Assembly: GCF_000194155.1 (NCBI RefSeq)
Contig: NZ_GL877882.1
Coordinates: forward strand, 382,233-446,232
Reading direction: 5' to 3'
Length of the DNA: 64,000 bases
Source: Saccharopolyspora spinosa NRRL 18395
Lineage (GTDB): Bacteria > Actinomycetota > Actinomycetes > Mycobacteriales > Pseudonocardiaceae
A model generated the notes under the pieces. The model searched no databases, was not told the origin of the DNA, and was given only the letters and a program-made list of their open reading frames with translations. This document shows, in pieces, positions 16,473 to 23,910 of this stretch (its first letter is position 1; each line of letters opens with the position of its first letter). Position numbers and translations under genes: made by a program.

Positions 16473-18599
16473 GTGAACGATCGGCCGGACATACGCAACA
16501 CCAACGCTGGTGAGGTGAACGGTCCTGTCGTGCAGGCAGGCTATGTCGGCCACATCTCGTTGACGAGCGCATTCGAGCGGCCGCTGGTGCCGCGGCAGCT
16601 GCCGTTGGCGATCCCCGGCTTCACCGGCCGGACCGAACACCTGGCCACGCTGGACGCCCTGCTGACCGACAACGACGCCACCGTGATCTCGGCGGTGGTC
16701 GGCACAGCGGGTGTGGGCAAGACCGCGCTGGTCGTGCGGTGGGCGCATCAGGCCCAGCGCTGTTTCCCCGATGGGACGCTGTACGTGAACCTGCGTGGTT
16801 ACGGCCCCGGCACACCGGCCACGGCGGGCGACGTCCTCGCTGATTTCCTGGGCGCGCTGGGCATCTCGCCGGAGCGGATCCCGGTGCGCCTGGACGCGCG
16901 GGCCACGCTGTATCGATCGGTGCTGGCGGGACGGCGGGTGCTGATCGTGCTGGACAACGCGGACAACGTCGCGCAGGTGCGTCCCCTGCTCCCCGGCGCG
17001 CCGGGGAGCAGGGTGGTGGTGACCAGTCGAGCCGAACTGAAGGGGCTGGAGGTCGGAGAGGGCGCGCGGCGGATCCCGCTGGACCTGTTCACCGAACACG
17101 AGGCGCTGGAGCTGGTGCGGGCGATGCTCGGGCCGCGGCGGGCCGAGGCCGAACCCGAGGCGATCGTCGCGTTGGTCCGGGCATGCGCCCGGCTTCCACT
17201 GGCGCTGCGGATGGCCGCCGGACGCGCCGCGACCCACCCCCACCTGACGATCACCGAGCTGGTCGCGGAGCTGGACAGTGAGCGCGGTCGGTGGGAGGCG
17301 CTGAGCGTCCCGGCCGATGAGCACAGCGCGGTGCGGACGGTGTTCGACTGGTCCTATCACCGGCTTCCCTCCACACAGGCGCGGATGTTCCGGCGGCTCG
17401 GGCTGCATCCCGGCCCGGAGATCGGTTTGCACGCGGCCGCGGCGGTGAGCGACCTCGGTGTGCGCGCCGCGCGGGAGTCGTTGGCCAGCCTCGCCGAGCA
17501 GCACCTGATCGAGCCGATCGGCCGAGACCGCTACACCTTCCACGACCTGCTGCGCGCATACGCCGCCGACCTCGCCGAGCGGGACGACGATCGGGACCAA
17601 GCCCGCCACCGCCTGCTCGAGTGGTACGCGCACCACGTCGGGAGCGCGTATCGGACGATCATCCCCGAACGGGCGGACCTGCACGCCGGAGCCGGTCTCG
17701 CCACCCGTGCGCGCCCCGAGATCACCTTCGCCGGACCCCTCGAGGCGTGGGTGTGGGCCGACCTCGAATCCGTCAACCTGGCCGCCACCGTCCGTGCCGC
17801 CGCGCACCACGGCCTTTCCGAGATCACGATGCTGCTGGCCGACATCTACGCGAGTGCGCTGGGCCTGGCGGGCCGCTGGGACGATGCGCTGGAGGTGTGC
17901 CGTCTCGGCCTGACTGCGGCCCGCCACGTCGGCGATCACCGGGGCGAGTGTTCGTTGTTGCAGAACCTGGGCCTGCTGTACCGAGGCGTCAACCGGTGGT
18001 GGGAAGCGACCGACATCTACCGGTCCGCGCTGGCGCTGGCCCGCGATCTGAACGACGCCCTGCTGGAGGCCGAGGTGCTCAGTCATCTCGGCTGGGGGTA
18101 CCTCGAGCTCGAGCAGTACACCGAGGCTCGGCGTCACCTGGAGGCGGCGCTCGTGCTGAGTGCCGATGAGCCACCTGGGCGCCTGCACGGCTTCATCGAG
18201 TTCTGTCTCAGCGGGGTGCGCACCGGACTCGGCGACCACGAACGGGCGTTGCGGCATGCGGAGCGCAGCCTCGCACTGCTGCGGCAAGCCGGTATCAGCG
18301 ATGTCGAGGCCTCCGCGATACACGCGATGGCGCGCGCGAGACAGGTCGCGGGTGCCCACCCCGAAGCGATCGCGTTGTGCGAACGCGCCCTCGAGGTGGA
18401 ATCCGGGCACGACAACCCACGCAACCACGCAACGGTCCTGGACACATTGGGCAGCTCGCTGCGGCACACTGGTGACGTGGCGCGGGCCGTCGCGTGCTGG
18501 CGCGAAGCCCTCGCCATATTCGACGAGCGCGGCGATCACCGCGCCAGCGACTTGCGGGAACGCCTTCGCGCGCTCGAAGCCGACCAACGGCAGCAGTAA
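16473..18599 (+). CDS. STAND NTPase: NB-ARC plus TPR protein with RHIM-like N-terminal motif
   Basis: About 708 residues from GTG 16473; a GTG at 16416 in the same frame is the alternative. Directly after the start comes TNAGEVNGPVVQAGYVG (about residues 10-26), a short motif of the G-x-V-x-G-PVVQAG type that resembles RHIM-related amyloid signalling motifs described at the N-termini of bacterial NLR-like proteins. Next is the NB-ARC ATPase: Walker A GTAGVGKT (77-84), Walker B RRVLIVLDNA, the sensor segment VVVTSRAEL, the GLPL-equivalent ARLPLALRMAA, and a winged-helix part ending HDLLRAYA. The C-terminal half is TPR repeats. Unlike AfsR-type regulators it has no N-terminal DNA-binding domain. 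It may be a signalling or defence sensor that activates a partner with the same motif; no such partner is adjacent. Confidence 0.82.
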   Translation: MNDRPDIRNTNAGEVNGPVVQAGYVGHISLTSAFERPLVPRQLPLAIPGFTGRTEHLATLDALLTDNDATVISAVVGTAGVGKTALVVRWAHQAQRCFPDGTLYVNLRGYGPGTPATAGDVLADFLGALGISPERIPVRLDARATLYRSVLAGRRVLIVLDNADNVAQVRPLLPGAPGSRVVVTSRAELKGLEVGEGARRIPLDLFTEHEALELVRAMLGPRRAEAEPEAIVALVRACARLPLALRMAAGRAATHPHLTITELVAELDSERGRWEALSVPADEHSAVRTVFDWSYHRLPSTQARMFRRLGLHPGPEIGLHAAAAVSDLGVRAARESLASLAEQHLIEPIGRDRYTFHDLLRAYAADLAERDDDRDQARHRLLEWYAHHVGSAYRTIIPERADLHAGAGLATRARPEITFAGPLEAWVWADLESVNLAATVRAAAHHGLSEITMLLADIYASALGLAGRWDDALEVCRLGLTAARHVGDHRGECSLLQNLGLLYRGVNRWWEATDIYRSALALARDLNDALLEAEVLSHLGWGYLELEQYTEARRHLEAALVLSADEPPGRLHGFIEFCLSGVRTGLGDHERALRHAERSLALLRQAGISDVEASAIHAMARARQVAGAHPEAIALCERALEVESGHDNPRNHATVLDTLGSSLRHTGDVARAVACWREALAIFDERGDHRASDLRERLRALEADQRQQ

Positions 18600-19180
18600 C
18601 TCCGATCGGTGCCGCTGATCTATTCTCCCGGTACAGCCAGCCGCGAATATCTGTGAACCTCACAACGCGCGCCGAAAACTCTCCGCGCCATTCGGACAAT
18701 CCGCAACACTCCATTGTGGATACTCGGTCAACCGGACAGCGGCCCGCCGAACCCCGCCCCATCAACCCACCCCCAACACGCAGAAACCTGGCCACGTTCA
18801 CCAGTACGCGCCTCAACACTGCGGCGCGAAGGACTGCTGCCCTTCCTCGAAACCAAGACCATGATCCTCGAGGGCCGCCCGGCGGGTTACGAGCTTCCCG
18901 CCCAATAACCGCTCGGACCAGCACACCCTCCTCCCTCGCTACTACGCGAAACTGGGTCAAGGACCGGGCGGCCGTCGGCGTGCGAGGCTGTTGTCTTGGT
19001 GGCGGCGAATGTCATCCTCGGCTGCTTGGAGAACCGTGCGTGCGACGGTTGCTGGGAGAAGCAAGTGGCCATGCGTCTTCGCTCATCCCGGTGTGGGGGC
19101 AGCACAGGAATGAGTTGCGCGAGGTGGGTTGCCTGGGGGTGGCGTCGCTGGGTTTGCGACGCCACCTCGGTTTTCGGTGG
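18600..19180. other. Intergenic stretch without supported gene
   Basis: About 580 bases between the STAND gene and the stop of the aldehyde dehydrogenase. A short plus-strand frame ending at 18908 finishes with EGRPAGYELPAQ and could be the tail of a lost gene, but nothing upstream supports it. No repeats or strong hairpins stood out. Confidence 0.35.
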
Positions 19181-20671
19181 TTAGCTGAGGTCGGTGATGA
19201 CGGTCTTGTTCTCCATGTAGTTGTTGAAGACGGCGTGGCCCATTTCGCGCCCCCAACCGGATTCCTTGTAGCCGCCGAAGGGGAGTGCGGGGTCGAAGAC
19301 GTTCCAGGTGTTGACCCAGACCGTGCCGGCGCGCAGGCGTCGTGCGGTGCGGTAGGCCTTGCCGATGTCGCGGGTGAACACTCCGGCACCGAGGCCGTAG
19401 TTGGTGTTGTTGGCGGTGGGCAGAATATCCTTGTCGGCGTTGAACGGTGCGGCGGCGACGACCGGTCCGAAGATCTCTTCCTGGACGGCCTTCATCTCCT
19501 CGCGGGTGCCGGTGAGGATGGTGGGGCCGACGAAGTAGCCGCGGTCGCCGACTCGGCTCCCGCCGATGATGTTGGCGCCGTCGTCACGCCCGGAGGCGAT
19601 GTAGCCGCTGACGCGGTCGAACTGTTCCTGGGACACCAAGGGGCCCATGTCGGTGGTGAGGTCGAGGCCGTTGCCGACCTTGATGTTGCGGGCTTGTTCG
19701 GCCACGCCTTCGACGACCTGGTCGTAGATGGACTCCTCGACGTAAAGCCGGGATCCGGCCACGCAGCACTCGCCCTGGTTGAAGAAGATCGCGTGGGCGG
19801 ATCCGGCGATAGCCTTGTCCAGGTCGGCGTCGGCGAAGACGATGTTGGGCGACTTGCCGCCGAGTTCGAGCGTGACCTTCTTGAGGTTGCCCGCAGCTGC
19901 CTGGACGATTTCCTTGCCGACTTCCGTGGAGCCGGTGAAGGCGACCTTGTCGACGTCGGGGTGGGCGGCGAGGGCGGCGCCGGCGTCGCCGTAGCCGGTG
20001 ACGATGTTCAGGACACCCGGCGGCAGTCCGGCTTGCATGGCCAGTTCGCCGAGTAGCAGTGCTGATAGTGGGGTTTGCTCAGCGGGTTTGAGGATGAGCG
20101 TGCAGCCGGCGGCCAGGGCTGGGGCGAGTTTCCAGGCTGCCATCAGCAGGGGGAAGTTCCACGGGATGATCTGCCCGCAGACGCCGACCGGCTCGCGCAG
20201 CGTGAACCCGAGGTAGGCCTCCGGCCTGGCGGTCGACATGGGGATGGTGTTGCCTTCGATCTTGGTGGCCCAGCCGGACATGTAGTGGAACATGTCCGCG
20301 GCCAGCGGGACGTCGGCGGCTTTGGCGACTGCGTAGGGTTTGCCGTTGTCCAGCGATTCCAGGAGCGCGAATTCCTCGAGGTGGTCGAGGATCAGGTCAC
20401 CGAGCTTGTGGATGATGCGGCCGCGCTGGCCGTGCGGCATGGTGCGCCACGGTGCGTCGTCGTCGAAGGCGGCGCGGGCCGCTCGCACCGCTCGTGTGAT
20501 GTCCTCGGCTTCTCCGTGGGCGACCGAGGCCAGTTTCTCCTCGGTGGCCGGGTTGAAGCTGTCGAAGGTCCGGTTCGACGCCGCGTCGACCCATTCGCCG
20601 TTGATCAGCAGTTTGCGGTTCAGGTCGCCTACGACCTGCTGGATGCGGGGTTCTTCGGCGGCAATGGTCAT
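19181..20671 (-). CDS. Aldehyde dehydrogenase, betaine/phenylacetaldehyde dehydrogenase-like
   Basis: A 496-residue NAD-dependent aldehyde dehydrogenase. Motifs: PWNFPLLMAAWKLAPAL with the catalytic Asn, cofactor loop FTGSTEVGK, general-base Glu in LELGGKSPNIV, nucleophilic Cys in NQGECCVAGSRLY (the residue preceding VAGS), and EEIFGPVV plus PFGGYKESGWGRE near the end. The start at 20671 has GAGGAGG about 8 bases before it, an ideal site. It is divergent from a PadR-family regulator gene whose start lies 67 bases away, which suggests direct control of this gene by that regulator. Substrate is unknown; the sequence pattern fits broad aliphatic or aromatic aldehydes, and detoxification is a likely role. 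Confidence 0.92.
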   Translation of the reverse strand: MTIAAEEPRIQQVVGDLNRKLLINGEWVDAASNRTFDSFNPATEEKLASVAHGEAEDITRAVRAARAAFDDDAPWRTMPHGQRGRIIHKLGDLILDHLEEFALLESLDNGKPYAVAKAADVPLAADMFHYMSGWATKIEGNTIPMSTARPEAYLGFTLREPVGVCGQIIPWNFPLLMAAWKLAPALAAGCTLILKPAEQTPLSALLLGELAMQAGLPPGVLNIVTGYGDAGAALAAHPDVDKVAFTGSTEVGKEIVQAAAGNLKKVTLELGGKSPNIVFADADLDKAIAGSAHAIFFNQGECCVAGSRLYVEESIYDQVVEGVAEQARNIKVGNGLDLTTDMGPLVSQEQFDRVSGYIASGRDDGANIIGGSRVGDRGYFVGPTILTGTREEMKAVQEEIFGPVVAAAPFNADKDILPTANNTNYGLGAGVFTRDIGKAYRTARRLRAGTVWVNTWNVFDPALPFGGYKESGWGREMGHAVFNNYMENKTVITDLS

Positions 20672-20690
20672 CGTTAACCTCCTCGGTCGT

Positions 20691-20712
20691 CAGCGAGCCG
20701 GTCGGGTCGCTG
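20691..20712. promoter_or_regulatory. Candidate operator between aldehyde dehydrogenase and PadR genes
   Basis: CAGCGA and TCGCTG form a perfect six-base inverted repeat separated by ten bases that are themselves nearly symmetrical (G-CC-GGTC-GG-G). It sits in the 67-base gap between two divergent starts, so it could serve both promoters. Binding by the PadR-type protein is inferred from position. Confidence 0.45.
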
Positions 20713-20738
20713 GGCGTATCGGGCTTTACCCTGGTGCT

Positions 20739-21317
20739 GTGGCATGGGCGTTGCCGGAGTGGACGGTGCTCGCGCTGTTGCGGGAGGAGTCGCGGCACGG
20801 CTTCGCCATCGCCGCGCTGACCGCAGCGGACGGCCCCCTGGGGCAGGTTTGGCGGATCCCGCGTCCGCTGATCTACCGCGCGTTGAGCCGGTTGGAGCCC
20901 GCCGGTCTGATCGAGCCGCTGGCGGTGGAGTCCGGCGCGGGGCCACAACGGACGGTCTACGCGTTGACCGACAGCGGTCGCGAGGCGGTCGACGAGTGGT
21001 TGCGGCAGCCCAGCGAGCATGTCCGGCAGCTGCGTTCGGATCTGCTGATGAAGCTGGCGTTGCTCGACCGCCGTGGTCTCGACCCGCGGGGTCTGCTGCG
21101 TGACCAACGGGCGGTGCTGGAGCCGATCGTGGCCGCGTTGGCGGCGGACCGCAAGCGGCAGGAGGACTTCGACGCGGTGCTGTTGGCCTGGCGGCACACC
21201 AATGCCGGCGCGGCATTGCAGTTCGTTGACGACTTGCTCGCCGAGGCGTCTGGCGGGGCTGGCGGCCAGTGTCATGTTGATCGTCCGGCGCGACGCCGAA
21301 GCCAGGACGGTGGTTGA
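20739..21317 (+). CDS. PadR-family transcriptional regulator
   Basis: About 192 residues, starting at GTG 20739 (WALPEWTVLALLREESRHGF follows at once, the normal PadR beginning). The winged helix is clear: HGFAIAALT, the recognition part PRPLIYRALSRLEPAGLIEP, and the wing QRTVYALTDSGREAVDEWL. A C-terminal dimerisation helix region follows with LLMKLALLDRRGL and DLLAEA. The last residues are polar and overlap the convergent zinc-finger gene by 46 bases. PadR proteins are usually repressors released by phenolic or toxic ligands. Its divergent neighbour is an aldehyde dehydrogenase, the likely target. Confidence 0.88.
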   Translation: MAWALPEWTVLALLREESRHGFAIAALTAADGPLGQVWRIPRPLIYRALSRLEPAGLIEPLAVESGAGPQRTVYALTDSGREAVDEWLRQPSEHVRQLRSDLLMKLALLDRRGLDPRGLLRDQRAVLEPIVAALAADRKRQEDFDAVLLAWRHTNAGAALQFVDDLLAEASGGAGGQCHVDRPARRRSQDGG

Positions 21318-22264
21318 TCGCATTCGGCGGCGATCGTCCGCCAGCTCAGTCCGGCCGCGCGTCGATCGGCGAGGTAGGCGTCGATGTCGGGGAACCCGAA
21401 CCGGTTCGCCACGCCCACGGCGCGCTCGACGCAGCGTTGCCGAGATGTCGCGTGGGGCGCCTTGGTCAGGCCGTGGCGGGCCAGTGCGGTCTCCACGGCG
21501 CTGCGGCTGAACCCGACTTCGGCGGCGATGGCCCGTACGGAGTGGTGCCGTACCAAGTGGCGGTCGGTGAGATAGCCGCGCACGTCGGTGAAGCCGAGTC
21601 CGTGGATCACGGGTAGCCAGCGCGTGTCGTGCCGCAGTTGTGCCGCGTCGTCGGTGATCGCGTGCGCGGCATCCGGATCGACCGTGGCCAAGTGGCGGGA
21701 CAGCCAGTCCTTGTGCAGGCCGGCTTCCCGGCTGATCCCGGCCAGGCTCGCCCCGGCGGCCCTGCGATCACGGACAAGCGCGCCGATATCGATGAACCCC
21801 AGCCGCGCGGCGGCTGCGGCCGCGGTCTTTTGCAGGTGCTCGAGGCAGCGGCGTCGGGTGCCCTCGGTTCGTGCAGCCGGTGAGATCGCCGCGAGCGCCT
21901 GCAGCGTCTTGAGTCGTCGTTGCGCGGGATGCTTTCGGCCGCGGGCTGCTTGTGCGGCGGCGTCGGTCAGGGCACCGGAGCGCACCCACACCTGCCCCAG
22001 CTGCGATCCAGCGCGGACATTGGGATCGAGAACCCTGCGCGCTCGCATCGCCCGTGCCCGCCGCCGTCCGGTGTCCGTGCCCTCCAGTGATTCACCGCGT
22101 TCCAAACCGAACGCCTGCCGGTAGGACAGGTGGTCCCAGCCATGCGAGCGCAGGTGCGCGATGACCGATCGGAACCAGCGCCCGCACAGGTGGCACTGCA
22201 CCAGGTCGCCTTCGCGGACGACGGATCCGATCGGCGCGTGATGTGCGGGCGTCACCGACCACAC
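21272..22264 (-). CDS. Ros/MucR-type zinc-finger protein with three HTH-like repeats
   Basis: A 330-residue protein. Near the N-terminus C24, C27, H37 and H41 give C-x2-C-x9-H-x3-H, the prokaryotic Ros/MucR-type zinc finger, with the linked YRQAFGLERGESL segment. The remainder contains three copies of an approximately 45-residue unit with the shared core GF-x-D-[IV]-...-L-x-DR...S...I-A-x-E: RLGFIDIGALVRDRRAAGAS, GLGFTDVRGYLTDRHLVRHH and RFGFPDIDAYLADRRAAGLS, each followed by a helix-turn-helix-like stretch. Several arginine-rich segments separate them. It is probably a DNA-binding protein reading a long or repeated site. The role is unknown; such proteins often sit on mobile DNA. GTG is used as start at 22264. 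Confidence 0.65.
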   Translation of the reverse strand: MWSVTPAHHAPIGSVVREGDLVQCHLCGRWFRSVIAHLRSHGWDHLSYRQAFGLERGESLEGTDTGRRRARAMRARRVLDPNVRAGSQLGQVWVRSGALTDAAAQAARGRKHPAQRRLKTLQALAAISPAARTEGTRRRCLEHLQKTAAAAAARLGFIDIGALVRDRRAAGASLAGISREAGLHKDWLSRHLATVDPDAAHAITDDAAQLRHDTRWLPVIHGLGFTDVRGYLTDRHLVRHHSVRAIAAEVGFSRSAVETALARHGLTKAPHATSRQRCVERAVGVANRFGFPDIDAYLADRRAAGLSWRTIAAECDQPPSWLRRRAGRST

Positions 22265-22407
22265 CTCCCGCGACGGCGACTAGTCACAATGAGACTAGAG
22301 TAACCGCGGACCAGCGTAAAGCGCTGATCGTCACGAGCCGACCCCCTCGGCTGGGCGACTACTCGGTCACGCGATCAGGGGCAGCGCCGAAAGATTCGCA
22401 GTCCCCA

Positions 22408-22677
22408 TTAGCCAACTCGGGCGAGTTGGAGGCGGCAGACACGGCGCAAGTAGCGGTTGGCGTGGCCGCCGTGGGGCACGACCAGCGTGGGCCGCGTGAG
22501 CAGGTGTCCGTTGTAGCGAGTGGCCAGCAGCGCGGCACACGCGCCGAAGTCGGGGGCGATTTCCGCCCAGGACAGCACGACTTGGTAGTCGTCTTCGGAG
22601 CGAGCTCGTGAGGCAGCGAAGCGGTACAGATTCTGTTCGGCATCTTGCTCGGTCTTCGCCACACGATGGGCAAGCAT
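22408..22677 (-). CDS. Hypothetical protein, 89 residues
   Basis: A small open frame with good third-position GC and a natural look: MLAHRVAKTEQDAEQNLYRF, then SWAEIAPDFGACAALLATRY and a basic end YLRRVCRLQLARVG. I do not recognise the family. On the opposite strand an overlapping frame starts at 22676 with a helix-rich, charged sequence, but that frame soon runs antisense to an IS1182 fragment, so the minus-strand reading is preferred. It lies between the zinc-finger gene and transposase debris and could itself be a remnant. Confidence 0.4.
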   Translation of the reverse strand: MLAHRVAKTEQDAEQNLYRFAASRARSEDDYQVVLSWAEIAPDFGACAALLATRYNGHLLTRPTLVVPHGGHANRYLRRVCRLQLARVG

Positions 22678-22915
22678 GTCTCGGGAGGAGTTTGCCGCTC
22701 GTGTGGCCGAGGCAGAAGCTGCGGTTCATGAGATGGAAATCCGTCGCACCAAACTGGTTCGCGCTCGCCAATACCGCCGTGAGGTGGCCACCGATGCCCG
22801 TGGCCGCCGAGAGGCAGCTCAACGGGAGGCGGCTGAAGCCGAGGGGCGAATACGTGAGGTCGGGGTGCTGGTCGAGCGAACCTACGCTTGGGCTTCGGCT
22901 TTTGCTTCGGGAAGG

Positions 22916-23300
22916 CAGGATGTCGGCCGGGAGAGTCTCGGCGGCCTCGGCGTCACCGCTGTTGCCGGAGCTGACGTCGGTGGCGGTGATGATCTCGCTG
23001 TCCGGGTCGATGGCGATATGGCCTGTGGGGCCGTCGAAACCGCGGGCTTGGGTTTTGTGCCCGTGGCGGGTTTCGGGGTCGACGGTGGAGATGACCCGGT
23101 CGGCCGCGACCGGCCGGGTCATGCCAGCTGTGTAAGCCGCGGGTGGGCCAAGATCGGGAGGGCGCCGTCCTCCCAGAAATGGTTCATTCGTCATGCAGGA
23201 CACATCGGATTCGAATTCTGACCACCGCGCGCAGCCGGGCGGCCAGGTCGGCACCGGCGGCCGTCAGCAGACCACGGATCGCCGAGCGGATCATTCCGCC
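22916..23300 (-). pseudogene. IS1182-family transposase fragment
   Basis: On the minus strand the segment ADRVISTVDPETRHGHKT, GFDGPTGHIAIDPDSEIITA and SSGNSGDAEAAETLPADIL is typical of the central catalytic part of IS1182-type transposases. Upstream (higher coordinates) a short in-frame piece SAIRGLLTAAGADLAARL may also belong. The N-terminus, the rest of the catalytic domain and the ends of the IS are missing and the frame is soon lost on both sides. Bases 23300-23690 hold nothing further that I can support. Confidence 0.7.
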
Positions 23301-23689
23301 GGGCGTGCTTAATGGTGAAGCTGTCGATCTGCCCGGCAAACGTGCTCAAAGGACAGTACTCGTCACTGCAAAAGAACCGGCGAGTCCGCGATCAAGCGCC
23401 ACCCGGAATGGACAGATCGCAGTCAACCAAGATCAGATCTCCTCGAAGGCCGAGATCGCAAAGACACTGCGAACATCATCAGGCTCCCACAAGTTGAGCG
23501 TGCAAACCGGTCCAGCGTCGGTACATGCAGGCGCGGGGGCCGCGATCTTTCTGTTCCCGGGAGTGCAGATGATGGTGGATCTGTGGCTGTCCCGCTACGT
23601 CGCGGAGGGTGCGGGCTGGGCCGAAGTCTCATTCTGCTCGCGCTAGTGAGGCATTTGAGCTTTTCGAGGTCAGAGTGAAGGGCTGTCGG

Positions 23690-23833
23690 CTGCCAGGAGT
23701 AAGGGACCACCTCAGAGCCGGTTTTGCCAGGAGCATGGGACCACCTGTTTGCCACTGATGGGACCGTCTGGGCTGGTGGTTTGCAACCCGGTCCCATGCT
23801 CATGGCAAACCGGTGGTCCCTTCAGGCTGGCAG
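23690..23833. repeat. Nested inverted/direct repeats, probable IS21-type end-to-end scar
   Basis: Five copies of a roughly 22-base motif of the form TGCCA-N5/6-(A/C)(T/A)GGGACC. Three are on the plus strand (23690-23712, 23721-23747, 23748-23770) and two on the minus strand (23790-23811, 23812-23833). The outermost pair, CTGCCAGGAGTAAGGGACCA on the left and CTGCCAGCCTGAAGGGACCA on the right (opposite strand), are inverted. Multiple subterminal repeats at both ends are a mark of IS21-type elements; here the ends are brought together with no genes inside. It lies 77 bases before the LuxR/NB-ARC gene and may influence its promoter. Confidence 0.6.
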
Positions 23834-23910
23834 GCGACACGGGCGAGCACATTTCAGCAGTCGGTGTGCACACAGCTGGTTGGGCTTGCCCGAGCTAATC
23901 TGGATTCGTC

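Noticed and set aside
18714..18908. Short plus-strand frame ending ...EGRPAGYELPAQ
   Set aside because: The end looks protein-like but there is no start, ribosome site or matching upstream sequence; at most the last trace of a deleted gene.
22676..23221. Plus-strand frame starting MSREEFAARVAEAEAAVHEM with a coiled-coil-like N-terminus
   Set aside because: Its second half is antisense to an IS1182 fragment and its start overlaps the start of a more convincing minus-strand frame. The first 60 codons could be a remnant but cannot be supported alone.
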